From the NCBI RefSeq assembly GCF_019097595.1, contig NC_080732.1, positions 4,119,354 through 4,183,353 on the forward strand: a stretch of DNA of 64,000 nt, written 5' to 3'. A program made the translations under genes and the position numbers. Below are positions 45,831 to 57,525 of this stretch, piece after piece (position 1 is the stretch's first letter; each line of letters opens with the position of its first letter). Below the pieces are notes generated by a model. It made no database searches and was not told where the DNA came from. It saw nothing but the letters and a program-made list of their open reading frames with translations. The DNA comes from Hemibagrus wyckioides (Eukaryota; Chordata; Actinopteri; Siluriformes; Bagridae).

Positions 45831-46422
45831 CAGTGGAACCTCAGCATACGAATGCAGACACATGAATTTTCACCTTAAGAATTGAAATTTTGCAAGAGAT
45901 TTGCATCAGCATACAAAGCATTTTTAGCAAATGAACCGAACACCGGCTAAGTTGTGCGTATGTCCGGGGGAGCCATTCAAAACTTCTTTGCGTTAGTGAA
46001 AAGCCAAGTGAAGGCAACTGAAGAAGTTAGTTTACGAAACTTTTTTACAGTCAGCAAAAGCTGTTTCAAAAGACTCAACCCACGATATCAACGTTACCTT
46101 CAGCATACATTCAAAAGCTAGGTGATTTTTCAGGCATATTTTTGTTGACAGATTGGTGGTGTGGGTGGGCTGTTCTATTTTTAGCCCAAGCTTGGTGGCA
46201 CAACTTCCTGTGAGGACCCTTGACATGGAATACTTGGCTTGGGTCAGTTCTTTGTAAGCAGCCACACAGTTTACATATGGTTCATTTGGTTAATATTGGT
46301 CATATTTTTGGGTGGCTGGAACGGATTATCTGCATTTACATTGAATTTTGGAAAATTCATTTTGCAATACACATTTTCACCTTAAGAAATCACCTCAAGA
46401 TTCGTCCACAGCGGTTCCACTG
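45831..46422 (-). mobile_element. pogo/Tigger-like non-autonomous element, copy 2 (inverted relative to copies 1 and 3)
   Basis: Starts CAGTGGAACCTCAGCATACG and ends GCGGTTCCACTG, with TA on both sides (the left one inside an AT run). The shared internal segment reads in reverse here (TCCTGTGAGGACCCTTGACA, CAGTTCTTTGTAAGCAGCC). About 592 bp and no coding capacity. Confidence 0.8.
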
Positions 46423-49400
46423 TATACTACGAAAGAAATGTTTCTGTGGATTAATTAAGCTCCATAATTGTATTGATACGGGTGTTCACAGATTGCTAGC
46501 TATTGGTGATATTAGCTAGCAAGGAACAAGCTCAGGTATCGTAGACTTGTTAGGTTAGCTAGCTAGTCATTCAGCAGTAGTATAGTCCTGTTCTGTTTCA
46601 ATCCTATGAGGGTTGGCATTGTTGAAGCTTAGATAAATCCTTACACAGATACAGGCACCGTGGGATATGAAGCACTACACTTGTGCAGACTTGGTAAAAG
46701 TATTTGTCAGGGTTAGCAGGGTTCAGAGACACCTAAAGATCCATAGGACATTGCTTCTTAATTACATTAAACAGCAACATAAGATGAATGACAATTTAAC
46801 ATACAGATGTTGACGAGAAGAAACTTGTTGAGCTGAAGTAGCTTCTAAAGCCTTTAATTATCAATCTGATTGTATCTGCATGAGATTTTGCCAAGCACCA
46901 TTGAGCCGAGTTGGAGCAGGATAAATGTGTATCGACTGATTTCTCATACGAGCGCTCAGAGTTGCCGATGATTATTTACTGAACAGACAGGAACTCCCTT
47001 CAGAATATCCACGTTTCTGAACGTCGTCATGCCAGAGGTTTGTTTGTGAAGGCTTGTCTGTCCTTTCAAAGCGGAACCTGTTTAGATATACCTTAAGGAG
47101 GTCCAGAGGTTTGGCAGATGTTCTAATTAAGGGAATGTTGACATGAGGGCACGAAGGATTGTACATTGTTTATAACGGTATACAAAAGATTTTGAAAAGC
47201 ATTAAAAAGAGAAATATCTTTCATCATGAAAAAAAATCCACAAAACTGATGGGTTTTTTTTTGCTGAATAATATTTCCAAACGTTGTTTAATTTTCTTGC
47301 TATTTAATTATTATTAGCTGTAAACTGAGCACACAGGAGAAAGGATTTAGTGGTTGAGGTTCCACTTAGTCAACAGAAAATCCATGCATTTTTCCAAACT
47401 GTTTTCTGGATTTCCATGTCTGGAAAACAGTTGCATTAAAATTCCACAGTTTTCCAGACTTTCCACAAAAACCCAGTCACTTTAAAAACTAGGGGTTTTT
47501 GTTTGCCATGGCTTTAAAACTCATGCTTTTATCATAACTGGTCTTGTGAAGCAGGTTACATGCAATGCTGGCTTCAAATTTGGCAAAATATGGAATTAGG
47601 AAACAGCAGTTGGAGCATTGCCTTCTGAATATGCCCGATCATATCCAATCAATAAATCAATACATAAATAAAAACCCAAAAAGGTTTCACCTAAGCAGAA
47701 ATGTAGTGCATAATCCACAAGAAGTCACATGTTCCCAAGAAACTGACATTGGAGACTCCTTCCAAAAATGTGTCTATGTGGCATCCGCTGTACAAATCCC
47801 TTTAAATTCGCTGTTAAAACAATTTATGACATAATAAAATGAGGGCAATAATACAAAACCTGTTACACAGCCGGAATTATTGTCAGGGTCGGCTGATTTA
47901 GAAAAATTCCTCAACATCTGCTGATCAGAATTGTGAATAAAATCTCAGTGACATAAAGGTCATTAATAGCCTGCAAGAACCGACTATGTGCAACTTACCT
48001 CACTAGCTATACTACTATCAAATAAAAGTTTAGAATAAAATCCTCAGCAAATCTGACAATTCTCTGCAAGTCCAGTGTAGACGCGGTCCAAACCAAATAG
48101 AGTTTCTGCATTATAAAAGACTAGCCACACCGAACACAACCACATGAAAGGCATTATCCGGAGCATATTTTTCCATACGTGAAAAACAACCTGTCAGACG
48201 TATGAAGTTGAGATGTTGGGGCAGTAGAATTATGCCTTAGATAGTCTCCCTCGAGACCATTACTCCTTTTCGTGTCATTTCTTGAAATAGAGAGGGCATG
48301 GGAGTCATTATCAAAGTGACTCGGCCACCCATTACGGGCCTCCACAAGGCAAACATGTCCCTATAGCAGCCCCGGCGAATGTATACCACGTTTGTGTCGA
48401 GGCAGTCAGGAACCAGAGGATTCCTGTTACACAAAAGGCATTCGAGGAGCTTAATGACAGTTCGGAGCTTTTGCACTCAGTGCTCTGCGACAGGGAAAGC
48501 TCAACATACCAGATGCCATTTATAAGCAGCCCAGATCATTAATCAAACACTTTCAGCGATGGGATCCTCTAGCATATCATCTGAACCACGTCGTTGTAGT
48601 CACAAAGAACCGCATTGTTCGGTGCATGACATCATCATGTGATAGCAATTATACTTGATGTGTGAGGCGGTGACCACAAATTTGCTGCATAATGGCAATG
48701 AGGGCCTGATCTCTAGATACGCTTACGTCAAACACTCCCACAACACTGACACAACATGCTTTTGAATTGACTACGAGAAGGGTAACTTGTTTTCCATATA
48801 AATTATGTAATATTTGATTATAAACAGGTATGTGTGCCTGGAAGAAAAAAAAAACAGTTTAAGTCACTTAACAAGACGAGACATGTTAAATCAGGTATGA
48901 TTCCTATAGCCGTTATCACCGTGTATGAGACAAAGAGGAAGAAATATGATTAATTGTCCTCTCAGATGCCCCTCCCCCAACTCATGAACAGCAACTACTT
49001 CCATATAGCAAGCAGAGGTCAAGGTTCATCTTGCCCCACTAGCATGCACCATGGCTGCTTTACCAAAAAGCCAATAAGGTTTTTTTCCCCACTGGCTTTT
49101 GGATTATTGATGGTTAGTGTTTTTTGTTTAAGATGATTCCAAAATAAACAACTTTTATGAATTTTGAAGCCTAAAAATATCAGGTTTCAGTAACTCCACC
49201 ATGTACAACAACATCACTGAGCTTTTAACTGTTTCAGTCTTTATTAAGTAAAAAATAAATCAATAAATCATGCTCCCTGATAAGTATCCACCATTTCATC
49301 CTTTTGTGGATGAATCTAAATGAACAGAAAGTACAATGATGTTTTTGTTCTGTTTTCAGTGGTCATGTGGCATTACTAGCACTGAAAATGCCAAAATGAA

Positions 49401-51182
49401 CACTAGATGTATACAAAGTTCTTGTAGAACTTTCTGGCCTTTACTGTGGTGGTGTGTTAATAGGAAGAAGCTTGTAGAGATCCAATTAGAGAACTTATGT
49501 CTTTATTGAATACGTAACCAATGCTTTCGGAAATCCCCCAATATTCCACAATTCAGCAATTTTTTGAGAGAACAAACAAAAAAACATAGTTGGTGCTTTG
49601 CCGTTAGCTGGAGTCTGGATACTATTCGAGCTTCACTCTTCCAGGGCTTTGTTTGTCATCAGATGCGAGTGCACTCGAGACTCATCAAATAATCAGTCAT
49701 TCAGGACCGCTTCATTCAGATGGCTGGATGATGAATGTGCATTTGGGAACAAACCACATCAACCCTAAACTGGAAAGCATTTTGTCTCTGAACTTTTGCT
49801 AAGGTTAAAATCCAATTCACAGTTCGGTGTGGCACTGAATGGAACCCGCTGATGACGCCAAAAACAAACCATCAAGAACTGGAAAGCACCAAGGGTCTAA
49901 ATCAAGAGCTGCAACTTTACGGATGGCTCCAATTAACACAGCAAGAACTCCAAATGAACCACGCCTTATTGCAACCTCATTCCCAGCACTTGTAGTAGAG
50001 TATGGGTGGTTCTGAAAATACGCAAGTTGATAAGTTGCAGATCATGACGCTTGTGAAGCTCAGCATTAAATCACAGTCCTGCTGTGCAAAACAGTAAATC
50101 TGCTTGTTTTGGGAAAACAAAAATGTAAAAACTGGCAAGATGGAGAAATCAGGGGCCTATAAAAATAATCCTTGAGACTTATGAGATCAATTCAATGGCG
50201 GATAAGTACAGAAAATTGTGCTAAGGTTACTGATCTTGGGCCATATGTAAAGATCCCACCAAGGTAACATGATACATATAATAACACACAGAGGAAGATG
50301 GTAGCATCCTACCAAGAACAGTTGATTAGCCGACCAATTCCTCTCTGACAGGAAAAAAAAAACAAAAAATGTTCGGTCAGTGTCTTAGGCTCTTACATAA
50401 GCAGCTCATTTTCCTGCCAATTGAAGATCAGATCGCACTCAAGCACATCTGCTCACCTCGCTGACTCTATATCAAATATTAAACCTCAAACGGAAAGGCT
50501 GAGGTGATGGAAATTTACTCTCCGATATAAAACCGCCCCTCCTTTCAAACAAATGAACATGAATAAAGTAGGTGCGAGTTTTATTAGGCAGGTTTAGAAG
50601 GATTATGCTTATTCCTTTTAAAGGTTCCCAGCAGACCTCTTAACACTCATAAGGCATGTGTGAAGTTTTATGGTGTCTTTGCATTTTAAAAAAGGCACAT
50701 AATTTACCTTCAACTTCAAATGGTATTGCTGGGGATAGGAACTGTTTCGTAAAATGAATTGAACAAACCGAAAGAGAGCTTAAAGCAGCTGGTATCTTTG
50801 TAAATCCTAATAGCAAATCCATGTGCTTTGAATCACGCTTGGGTCCGAACAAAACAAAAACAACTTCTCTGAGAATGTCTCAACTGAGCTCCAAGCGAAC
50901 TCTAGCGTGACTCAACTTAAAGAAGTGAACCGAACATTCCTGTGTATTTTGGGTAGATGTGAGCAACCACTCAAGGAGGGATGAAGTCCAACACATGCTA
51001 GCGAGACAGGTGAAGCCAGCCAGTCGCAGCTTTTCAAACTGCTGCTCATCCTGCATCACAGGGTAATGGGACATTCACTGAGGAAAGATCAATTCCACAT
51101 ATATGAGCTCACAGATGAGCTGTGATGGACAGGGCAGAGAGTCTACCATGTCTAAAAAGCACAGCACTGCAAATTATGCTTT
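46423..51182. other. Non-coding stretch, nothing genic recognised
   Basis: AT-rich with a 10-bp inverted repeat (TTGCTAGCTA, 46493-46502 with 46513-46522) and a minus-strand ORF at 48237-48476 in a slightly CpG-richer patch. No recognisable repeat family or splice-bounded exon. Confidence 0.45.
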
Positions 51183-51285
51183 CTTGATTCCCAGCCAATG
51201 GCTGTGGCAATGTCGAGATCTAACTTGCGGTCTCCCGGCAGCAGGACGAATGCTTTTTCTGTTGCGCCACTCGAGAGCCTCAAGG
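51183..51285 (-). mobile_element. tRNA-like SINE head, second family
   Basis: The minus strand reads CTCGAGTGGCGCAACAGAAA (A-box-like TGGCGCAACAG), GCATTCGTCCTGCTGCCGGG, AGACCGCAAGTTAGATCTCG (degenerate B-box) and CATTGCCACAGCCATTGGCT. This resembles fish SINEs with a GTGGCGCAGCAG ... GAAAGTTCGAATCCCGAC head. The ends are approximate; the body may run further, to about 51100. Confidence 0.5.
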
Positions 51286-52848
51286 GTTTTTCTGGTTCAT
51301 TAAATTACACACAAAGACGAGAAGAATCAGGTTTTTCCTGAAACTATAGACCTTAATATCATACTCTTACTGGTGACTGACATCTGTGAACGGAAGCATT
51401 TTGAATCTGAGGGCGTCTATATGAGCCAGGATACTGACGGAAGGACATGCTGGCCATTGCTTGGCAGGAACAGTGCTTGTATAAGAACTTTTTTGAGTGC
51501 GAGAATCATTTATTCTGGAGAATGTTCTGGAGGATTGGACAGATAATAAACCTGTCAGCAAGATGCAGCCCTTTGAGCAAACTACATGGAGAAAAAGTGA
51601 AATGTTAACTTTGAGCTCTTGCCCCCTTCTAGCCCTCAGAATGCTTGAACGAAAGACCAGGTCAGTGGAATCATTTTAGGGAAGAGGTCTATGTTTTTAC
51701 GTTGCCCAAAAAGAAGCTGATTCCAGCACTCAAGTCGGCAAATATGGCTCTACACCGCTTTATATTGGACAACAAGCTGCTTTCTGTTCTCTTGACTTTC
51801 TGCTGACTTCCAAGAATCTCCAGACACATTTACAATGTCTTTCTGGCTGGCTCTTTAAACCGAGGAGGGCATGCTATTAATTCCTTCAAAAGGAAGGGAC
51901 ACGGAACACAAGGCCTATATACTTATAGTTGCAAAAGGATGGCAAGAATTTACGAGAGATGCTTGGTGGTGGTGGCGGAATAAAATCGAAAGAATGAACT
52001 CCAGATCAACTGCATGCTTTGTTTCCTGCATATCTACTTTGCTCAGTTGGTTCTTCCATCAATTCAGCACATGATCCATGAAGATCATAAAGATGAATTT
52101 GGACAGATCGCGGCAAACAAATCCTGCTTCTAGCATTAAACAAGCTTGTAATCACATCTGTGCACGCATTTGTTTTACGATGTACGGTAAATAACCGTCT
52201 TCTCTGAGGCATGCCAGAATCATACATTTTGTTCTCTTTGGCTTTTAAGCAGTACTGGAAATGTACTACACTGCATGCAATCTCAGTCAGGAGATTGAAA
52301 GATGAAGGAATAGAAAAGTTCCGATGCGGTCGTCCGGTTCACCTGTTATTGCCATCATGAAAGCAGCCGCAGGAGGGCAAGGCTTTAAGAGGCTAGTGGA
52401 AAGTCAAGACACTACTGACCATCTGTAAAGACTGTTCACTCCCTCCTCTCGCATCGGGATTTACGACCTCTCTGATAATACCTGTACTGTACACTACATG
52501 CTGCTGGGAACATCTGGATTATCTGATTTGGGAAGCAAGAAGAAACACGTGCATCCAGCAGAGGAAAGCATTCCCTCCTTCCCCAACAACTTTGTGACAG
52601 TCATCTGTCATTATTTAGGCTTCATTATTTCCTATATGATGTGGACGGCCTTAGCTCTCTCGGCACATGTGCTGCTGTGGCAAACGCTTTGATCCGGTGA
52701 AGAATGATGTCAACAGTAGTTATTTATATGGTGTAATAATCTGTATTCTATACTGAACAGTCACTAATGCTACCTAAGAAAATTTTAGGCATGCACATAA
52801 GCAAGGGTGATTCCAAATTCCAGATGAAAATCACAGGTCATCGACATA
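51286..52848. other. Non-coding stretch, nothing recognised
   Basis: Short ORFs only. No tandem repeats. Confidence 0.45.
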
Positions 52849-53449
52849 CAGTGGAACCTCGACGTACAAACTGAATTCGTTCTGGAGAGGAGTTTTTAAG
52901 GCAAAAATTTGTATTGCAATATGAATTTTCAATAAGCAATAAAGTAAATGTGGATAATCCGTTCTAGCCACCCAAAATTATGACCAATATTACCAATACG
53001 ATGCATATGTAAACTGTATGGCTGCTTACAAAGAACTGACCCAAGCCAAGCATTCCATGTCAAGGGTCCTCACAGGAAGTTGCGCCACCAAGCTTGGGCT
53101 AAAAAATAGAACAGATCACCCATGCCACCAATCTGTCAATAAAAAAAACCCCTAAAAATCACCAAGATTTTGAACACATGGCGAAGCCAACGCTGATATC
53201 GTGGGCTGACTCTTTCAAGATAGCTTTCACCAACTGAACAAAATTTGTAAAAAAATTCATAAACTCGCTTCGGTTGGCTTTCCACCGACACCAACAAGTT
53301 TTGAAAGGCTCCTGGATGTAAGCACAACTTAACTACCATTCGGTTTGGTCCGTTCGTATGCTGAAAATGCTTTGTATGCCGATGCAATTTTCTTGCAAAA
53401 CTTCAGTTCTTTAGGCAAAAATTCATATTTGTATGCCGAGGTTCCACTG
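52849..53449 (+). mobile_element. pogo/Tigger-like non-autonomous element, copy 3 (most complete)
   Basis: A 601-bp unit from CAGTGGAACCTCGACGTAC to GCCGAGGTTCCACTG, flanked by TA on both sides. It carries AATTCGTTCTGGAG next to the left end, as in copy 1, and the shared internal segment in the same orientation. It has no coding capacity. It supplies the uninterrupted version of the site where the hAT-like element entered copy 1. Confidence 0.85.
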
Positions 53450-54185
53450 TATTGTAAATTATGCTACTCACCCCACCAAGCTGGAAGTTCTCAACGTACC
53501 ATACTTTGATCAAACGTTTTCCACTTGGCTCTTTATGCTTCTCAAGGGCTCTTCGGCTTGTCCCCCAGGAAATCCACTAAAGTTTCCACTAATGTTTATA
53601 TGTAGTACCCTAAAACAAAGGGATTTATACTTGGTAGATTCCATTCATGAAGTAAACAACCCTTACATATGCAAAGTGCAGTCTTAAGTTCCTCATCCAA
53701 AATAGTTTCCTTAAATACAACGCTTAAACTCTCCAGTGCCTCAGGTGAACTATTGTTAAGCTATTGTTACTCTTTTCTCCACATAAGCAGTTTAATAAAG
53801 TATCAGGAAGAGTCTGTATTTACAAATTTAACCTCAAAAGCAGAGTCTCATTGTTATCCTCGTAAGTAACAGGTTGTGGCTACAATTCTGTTACAAAGAC
53901 TTTGGCAGGCGGCGACAGAGGGGAGGAATGATACCAAATTCAGGCAAGGAATGTGATTCCTGTTTTCAGAGAACAGAATGGAAGAGATTTGCTTACAAGT
54001 TTGCATGATAATAACAATAATATCAACAAATAGTTTGGAGTTGAAGAATTGAAATTACACAGTGCCTTTTTTAATAACCAATACAATTTCCGAATGAAAA
54101 AGGGAAAAAATGATAATGCCAAAATACAGAAAATATACTTGTAAAGGGAGGCAGCAAAACGAGGAATAAAAAAAACAGAAAAAGA

Positions 54186-54250
54186 GTGGAAGGAAGGAAG
54201 GAAGGAAGGAAGGAAGGAAGACGACAAAGAATGGAAGGAAGGAAGGAAGG
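54186..54250. repeat. (GGAA)n microsatellite
   Basis: GGAAGGAAGGAAGGAAGGAA continuing over about 30 bp, a short ACGACAAAGAAT break, and a second GGAA run. On the minus strand it gives Phe/Leu/Pro/Ser low-complexity ORFs that are not genes. Confidence 0.95.
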
Positions 54251-56341
54251 TAAAACAAAAGAGTAAAACAAAGACAGGCAGACAGACAGGAGTGCAGCCA
54301 CACAAGGAAAGAGACAGGCACAGAGATACAAAGAACATCTAATAAAAGAAACAGAGAAAGACAGACCTACAGGATATTACTGAAATACAGACAGAAAAGG
54401 GGAAGCATATACAGAAACATAAGATTTTTTTTTGTTTAATTTTTAGCTCCAGTTTGAAATTATAGCAGCTATAGATCAGACAGAACATATCCAGGCTGAT
54501 GGAAGTCATTTGGGTTAACAGGGAAATCTGGTGCAATTTCTTGCAGAAACACTGGTTTGAGACTGAATCAGGAAATATACATCTAAACATAGATCTAAAC
54601 AAACCGAGATGAAACTTTTTGCTTGCACTGATCTGAAACCCATCACTTGTTCCACAAGTGTCAGTAGAAGGTGTTGACCAGCCTGTAAGCTCCATCTGTA
54701 TCTTTACAACTTTTTACAAGCTGAGTGAATAGGAGAGTGGCTACATCGAAAATCAAACGACTTTCTAGAAAACCTTAAAATCCTTTACATTTAAGCTTCC
54801 TCACTTTCAACACACTTTATATATACACACAGGTTAAAGGCTTATTTCTGTTGAGAAGCCTCAGGTGAAGGTGATGTGACCGCAACCATGTGCGTTTTCC
54901 CAAATTCCCGACGGATTTTTCAAACTTTTTGCAGACCCTGTTGAGTGCGCCTCAGAGTTCCTTACAAATCATAAATTGATCTGGAAAAGACAAGAGCACG
55001 TCCTGCTGGGACAGGGGTTCGACCTCAGTGTCTTTATTTCACTCACATGCACTCATGAGCAGTCTGTGAAAATAAACCATGAGCTCACAAGCGGCGGCGG
55101 CGTTCAGGTGCCTGCTCTGTGTGTCACTCTCCACGTCAGCTCCTGTCACAAGGGCTCCATTAATCTCGTCTGAGACGCTCAGGGTTTTAGCCCCCAGCAG
55201 CTCGGTATATACCTGCTGTGATGCCCAAGGCAAAGTGCCGTAAAAGCCTCCCCCCAGTCTTCCTCTCCGAGGTCTGCCGATTTGCGCATTTAGTCCTGTG
55301 ACTATGTTTTGTTTAGGAAGTAAGTCGTAAATTAGAGGAGCTCTGAGCTGACAGGGAGAACATGGACAGAGAGGGTTCTGTGGCTGGTCTTCATGATACA
55401 CACAATAGACAAGCAGAAGGAATGCAAAACAGTCTGGTGGGGGGAAGAAATTAAAATCACCATGCCAACACTGAAAGGGTCAACTTGTTGGTCAGTGAAT
55501 TTTCCCATGTGGCATAATTAATGAAATTATAATGTGTTTCATTTCATAAATTTAATGCAGTACACTACAGGTAATAGAGACAATTTTGGTCACATCAACC
55601 CCCTTTTATTTTTGGATACACTGTAGTAATAAAAATGGCAGGAAAACCACTGCATGAACTGAAATGCTGATTAAGGCCTAAGCTCCACAGACTTGGTACA
55701 ATCTTTCGGTATAACCTTAAAAAGCTATAACAAGACCAATGTGACCAATATGTAATAGAAAAATAATCAACGACAAGATGGTGTGAAGAGTTTATCATTT
55801 TCCTATAACCGCATGGTCCGAAGTGTTTAATCATTCAAAAAAATAGATTTTTGTATTACAATGTACAAATATGCAAATTTCATAAGGGGAAAAAAAAAAC
55901 TAACCAGCCATCCTTTGGCAAAGACTAACTGATATACTGAAAAAAAAGCCCTGTTCACCTGTAGTGCCATAAAGTAAACAAAAAAAGCCTCTAGGATTGG
56001 AAAAGCTGGGTGAAATTTGAACAACCCTGGAAGAGAGACACAAATAAAACAGAATTTATGTCAGCGCAAGCATACCGTAGGGTGCAGTTAAGACAGACGG
56101 AAAAAATCCGTAAGTGGAACCAAACTTAGAAACATCCACTCCCCTGGTAGTTCCTGTGGAGGATTTCTTAGCCAGCGGCTTTTGTTTGAAAGTTTTGCAG
56201 AGTTAAGAGGGAAAGGTGAATGGCTGGGGATGAGGTTTCCTCTGCTTAGGTCTATGAGGAAGCTCCCACAGACTAACCACTGCCTCCAACATTGGCCTGC
56301 GGGTCACACAGGAGTGATTCAAGTCTATTTGGAGTCAGTGT

Positions 56342-56365
56342 TATAAAAATAAATAAATAAATAAA
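56342..56365. repeat. (AAAT)n short tandem repeat
   Basis: About five AAAT units. Confidence 0.85.
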
Positions 56366-56629
56366 ACGGTCCTCTTAATAAAGTGGACAGAAGGAGCATC
56401 ACTGTCCCGTATGGTTTGAGATGAATCAAACAGTTTAGCGCTTAAGAGGAAACATTCAAAGGAACAAAATGAAAAGGTACACTCTTACCCAAGATCAGAT
56501 CAGGTTCTTACTGGAGCTATGAGTAGAAATCTTCACTTGCTTCCAGCATCACCACTTCCAACTTTCTAGTATTAAGACATTTAAATGATGCCAAGAAAAA
56601 AAAAGACACTAGTTTTTCCAAGAAGTTGA

Positions 56630-57078
56630 TCATTTTTCCAAAGCTATTTTGGATACCTGAGCAATGCACCCATATGTGCTTATTTAGCTTCCCATTCCAG
56701 ATTTACTCCCCTGCTGCTGTTATCACAATCTCCAGTCCTCTGGAAAGGCTTTCCACTAGATGGGTTCATTCAGCCACAAGAGCATCAGTGAGATCAGGTA
56801 CTAATTGTTAGGTGAGAAGGCCTGGGGTTCAGCCAGTGTCCCAGTTCATTCCAAGGGTGTTCATTGGGATTGAGATCACAGGGTTTGGTGCAGGTCACTC
56901 AAGTTCTTCCGCTCCAGTTCTCATGTCTTCATGGAGCTCGATTTTCCACACGGGTATCGTAATTCCCTGTTCCCTTGTATGCTCCAGATATCTTATACAA
57001 CTCTCAGCTTCTGACCATTTTGGCGAAGACACACATATGGGTGTGAGGTGTACTCAAATACTTCTGGACATATAGTGC
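56630..57078 (-). mobile_element. Tc1-like transposon fragment
   Basis: The minus strand reads ...GAACTTGAGTGACCTGCACC, CCCTGTGATCTCAATCCCAA, TGAACACCCTTGGAATGAAC and TGGCTGAACCCCAGGCC, then GATGCTCTTGTGGCTGAATG. This is the degenerate SPDLNPIE / W...L transposase tail of the same family as the 18.6-kb remnant. The edge at about 57055-57073 (ACTTCTGGACATATAGTG) resembles the terminal ATACTTTTGGCCATATAGTG. All frames are broken. Confidence 0.6.
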
Positions 57079-57261
57079 AGCTACAGTGTAAAAAGGTAAA
57101 GAAGCCCAACACCGGACACTAAACATGTCTAACAACATTTAAGTCAAAGATTACATTGTGCAAATTTGATTTTGAAGACCACATGAGACAAAAACCATGA
57201 ACAACTCTGATGATCTGGTGCCTTCCAGATGGGAAGAAATTAGATTAAGCAATGTAATTTC

Positions 57262-57525
57262 ATTCGTCCATGAATTCGTTCATTCATTCATCTTCAGTAA
57301 CTGCTTTATCCTGATCCGGTCATGGTGGATCCAGAGTCTGGGATCACAGGGCAAAAGGTGAGAATAAACCCTGGAAGTCGACTCTTCCGGTATGGTTTTA
57401 GACATGCAAAGAAGTGGGAGAATCCAGAAAAAAATATATTTGAATACTGGGAGAACAAGAAGTGACTGGAAGTCAGGATTGACCCTGGGAACTTCGGAGC
57501 AGTGACGTGGTATCACTAATAACTA
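57262..57525 (+). repeat. Common fish interspersed repeat, internally deleted
   Basis: Begins TTCGTTCATTCATTCATC, TTCAGTAACTGCTTTATCC, TGATCCGGTCATGGTGGATC and CAGAGTCTGGGATCACAGGG, and resumes near 57450 with GGGAGAACAAGAAG and CAGGATTGACCCTGGGAAC. From memory these are the two halves of a very common teleost repeat with its middle lost. Confidence 0.7.

Larger units (their letters stand above)
53450..56629. other. Non-coding stretch with a GAAG microsatellite
   Basis: Apart from the GAAG tract and a purine-rich neighbourhood (54160-54420) I see nothing. A 120-codon minus-strand ORF (55039-55401) has no recognisable domain. Confidence 0.45.
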
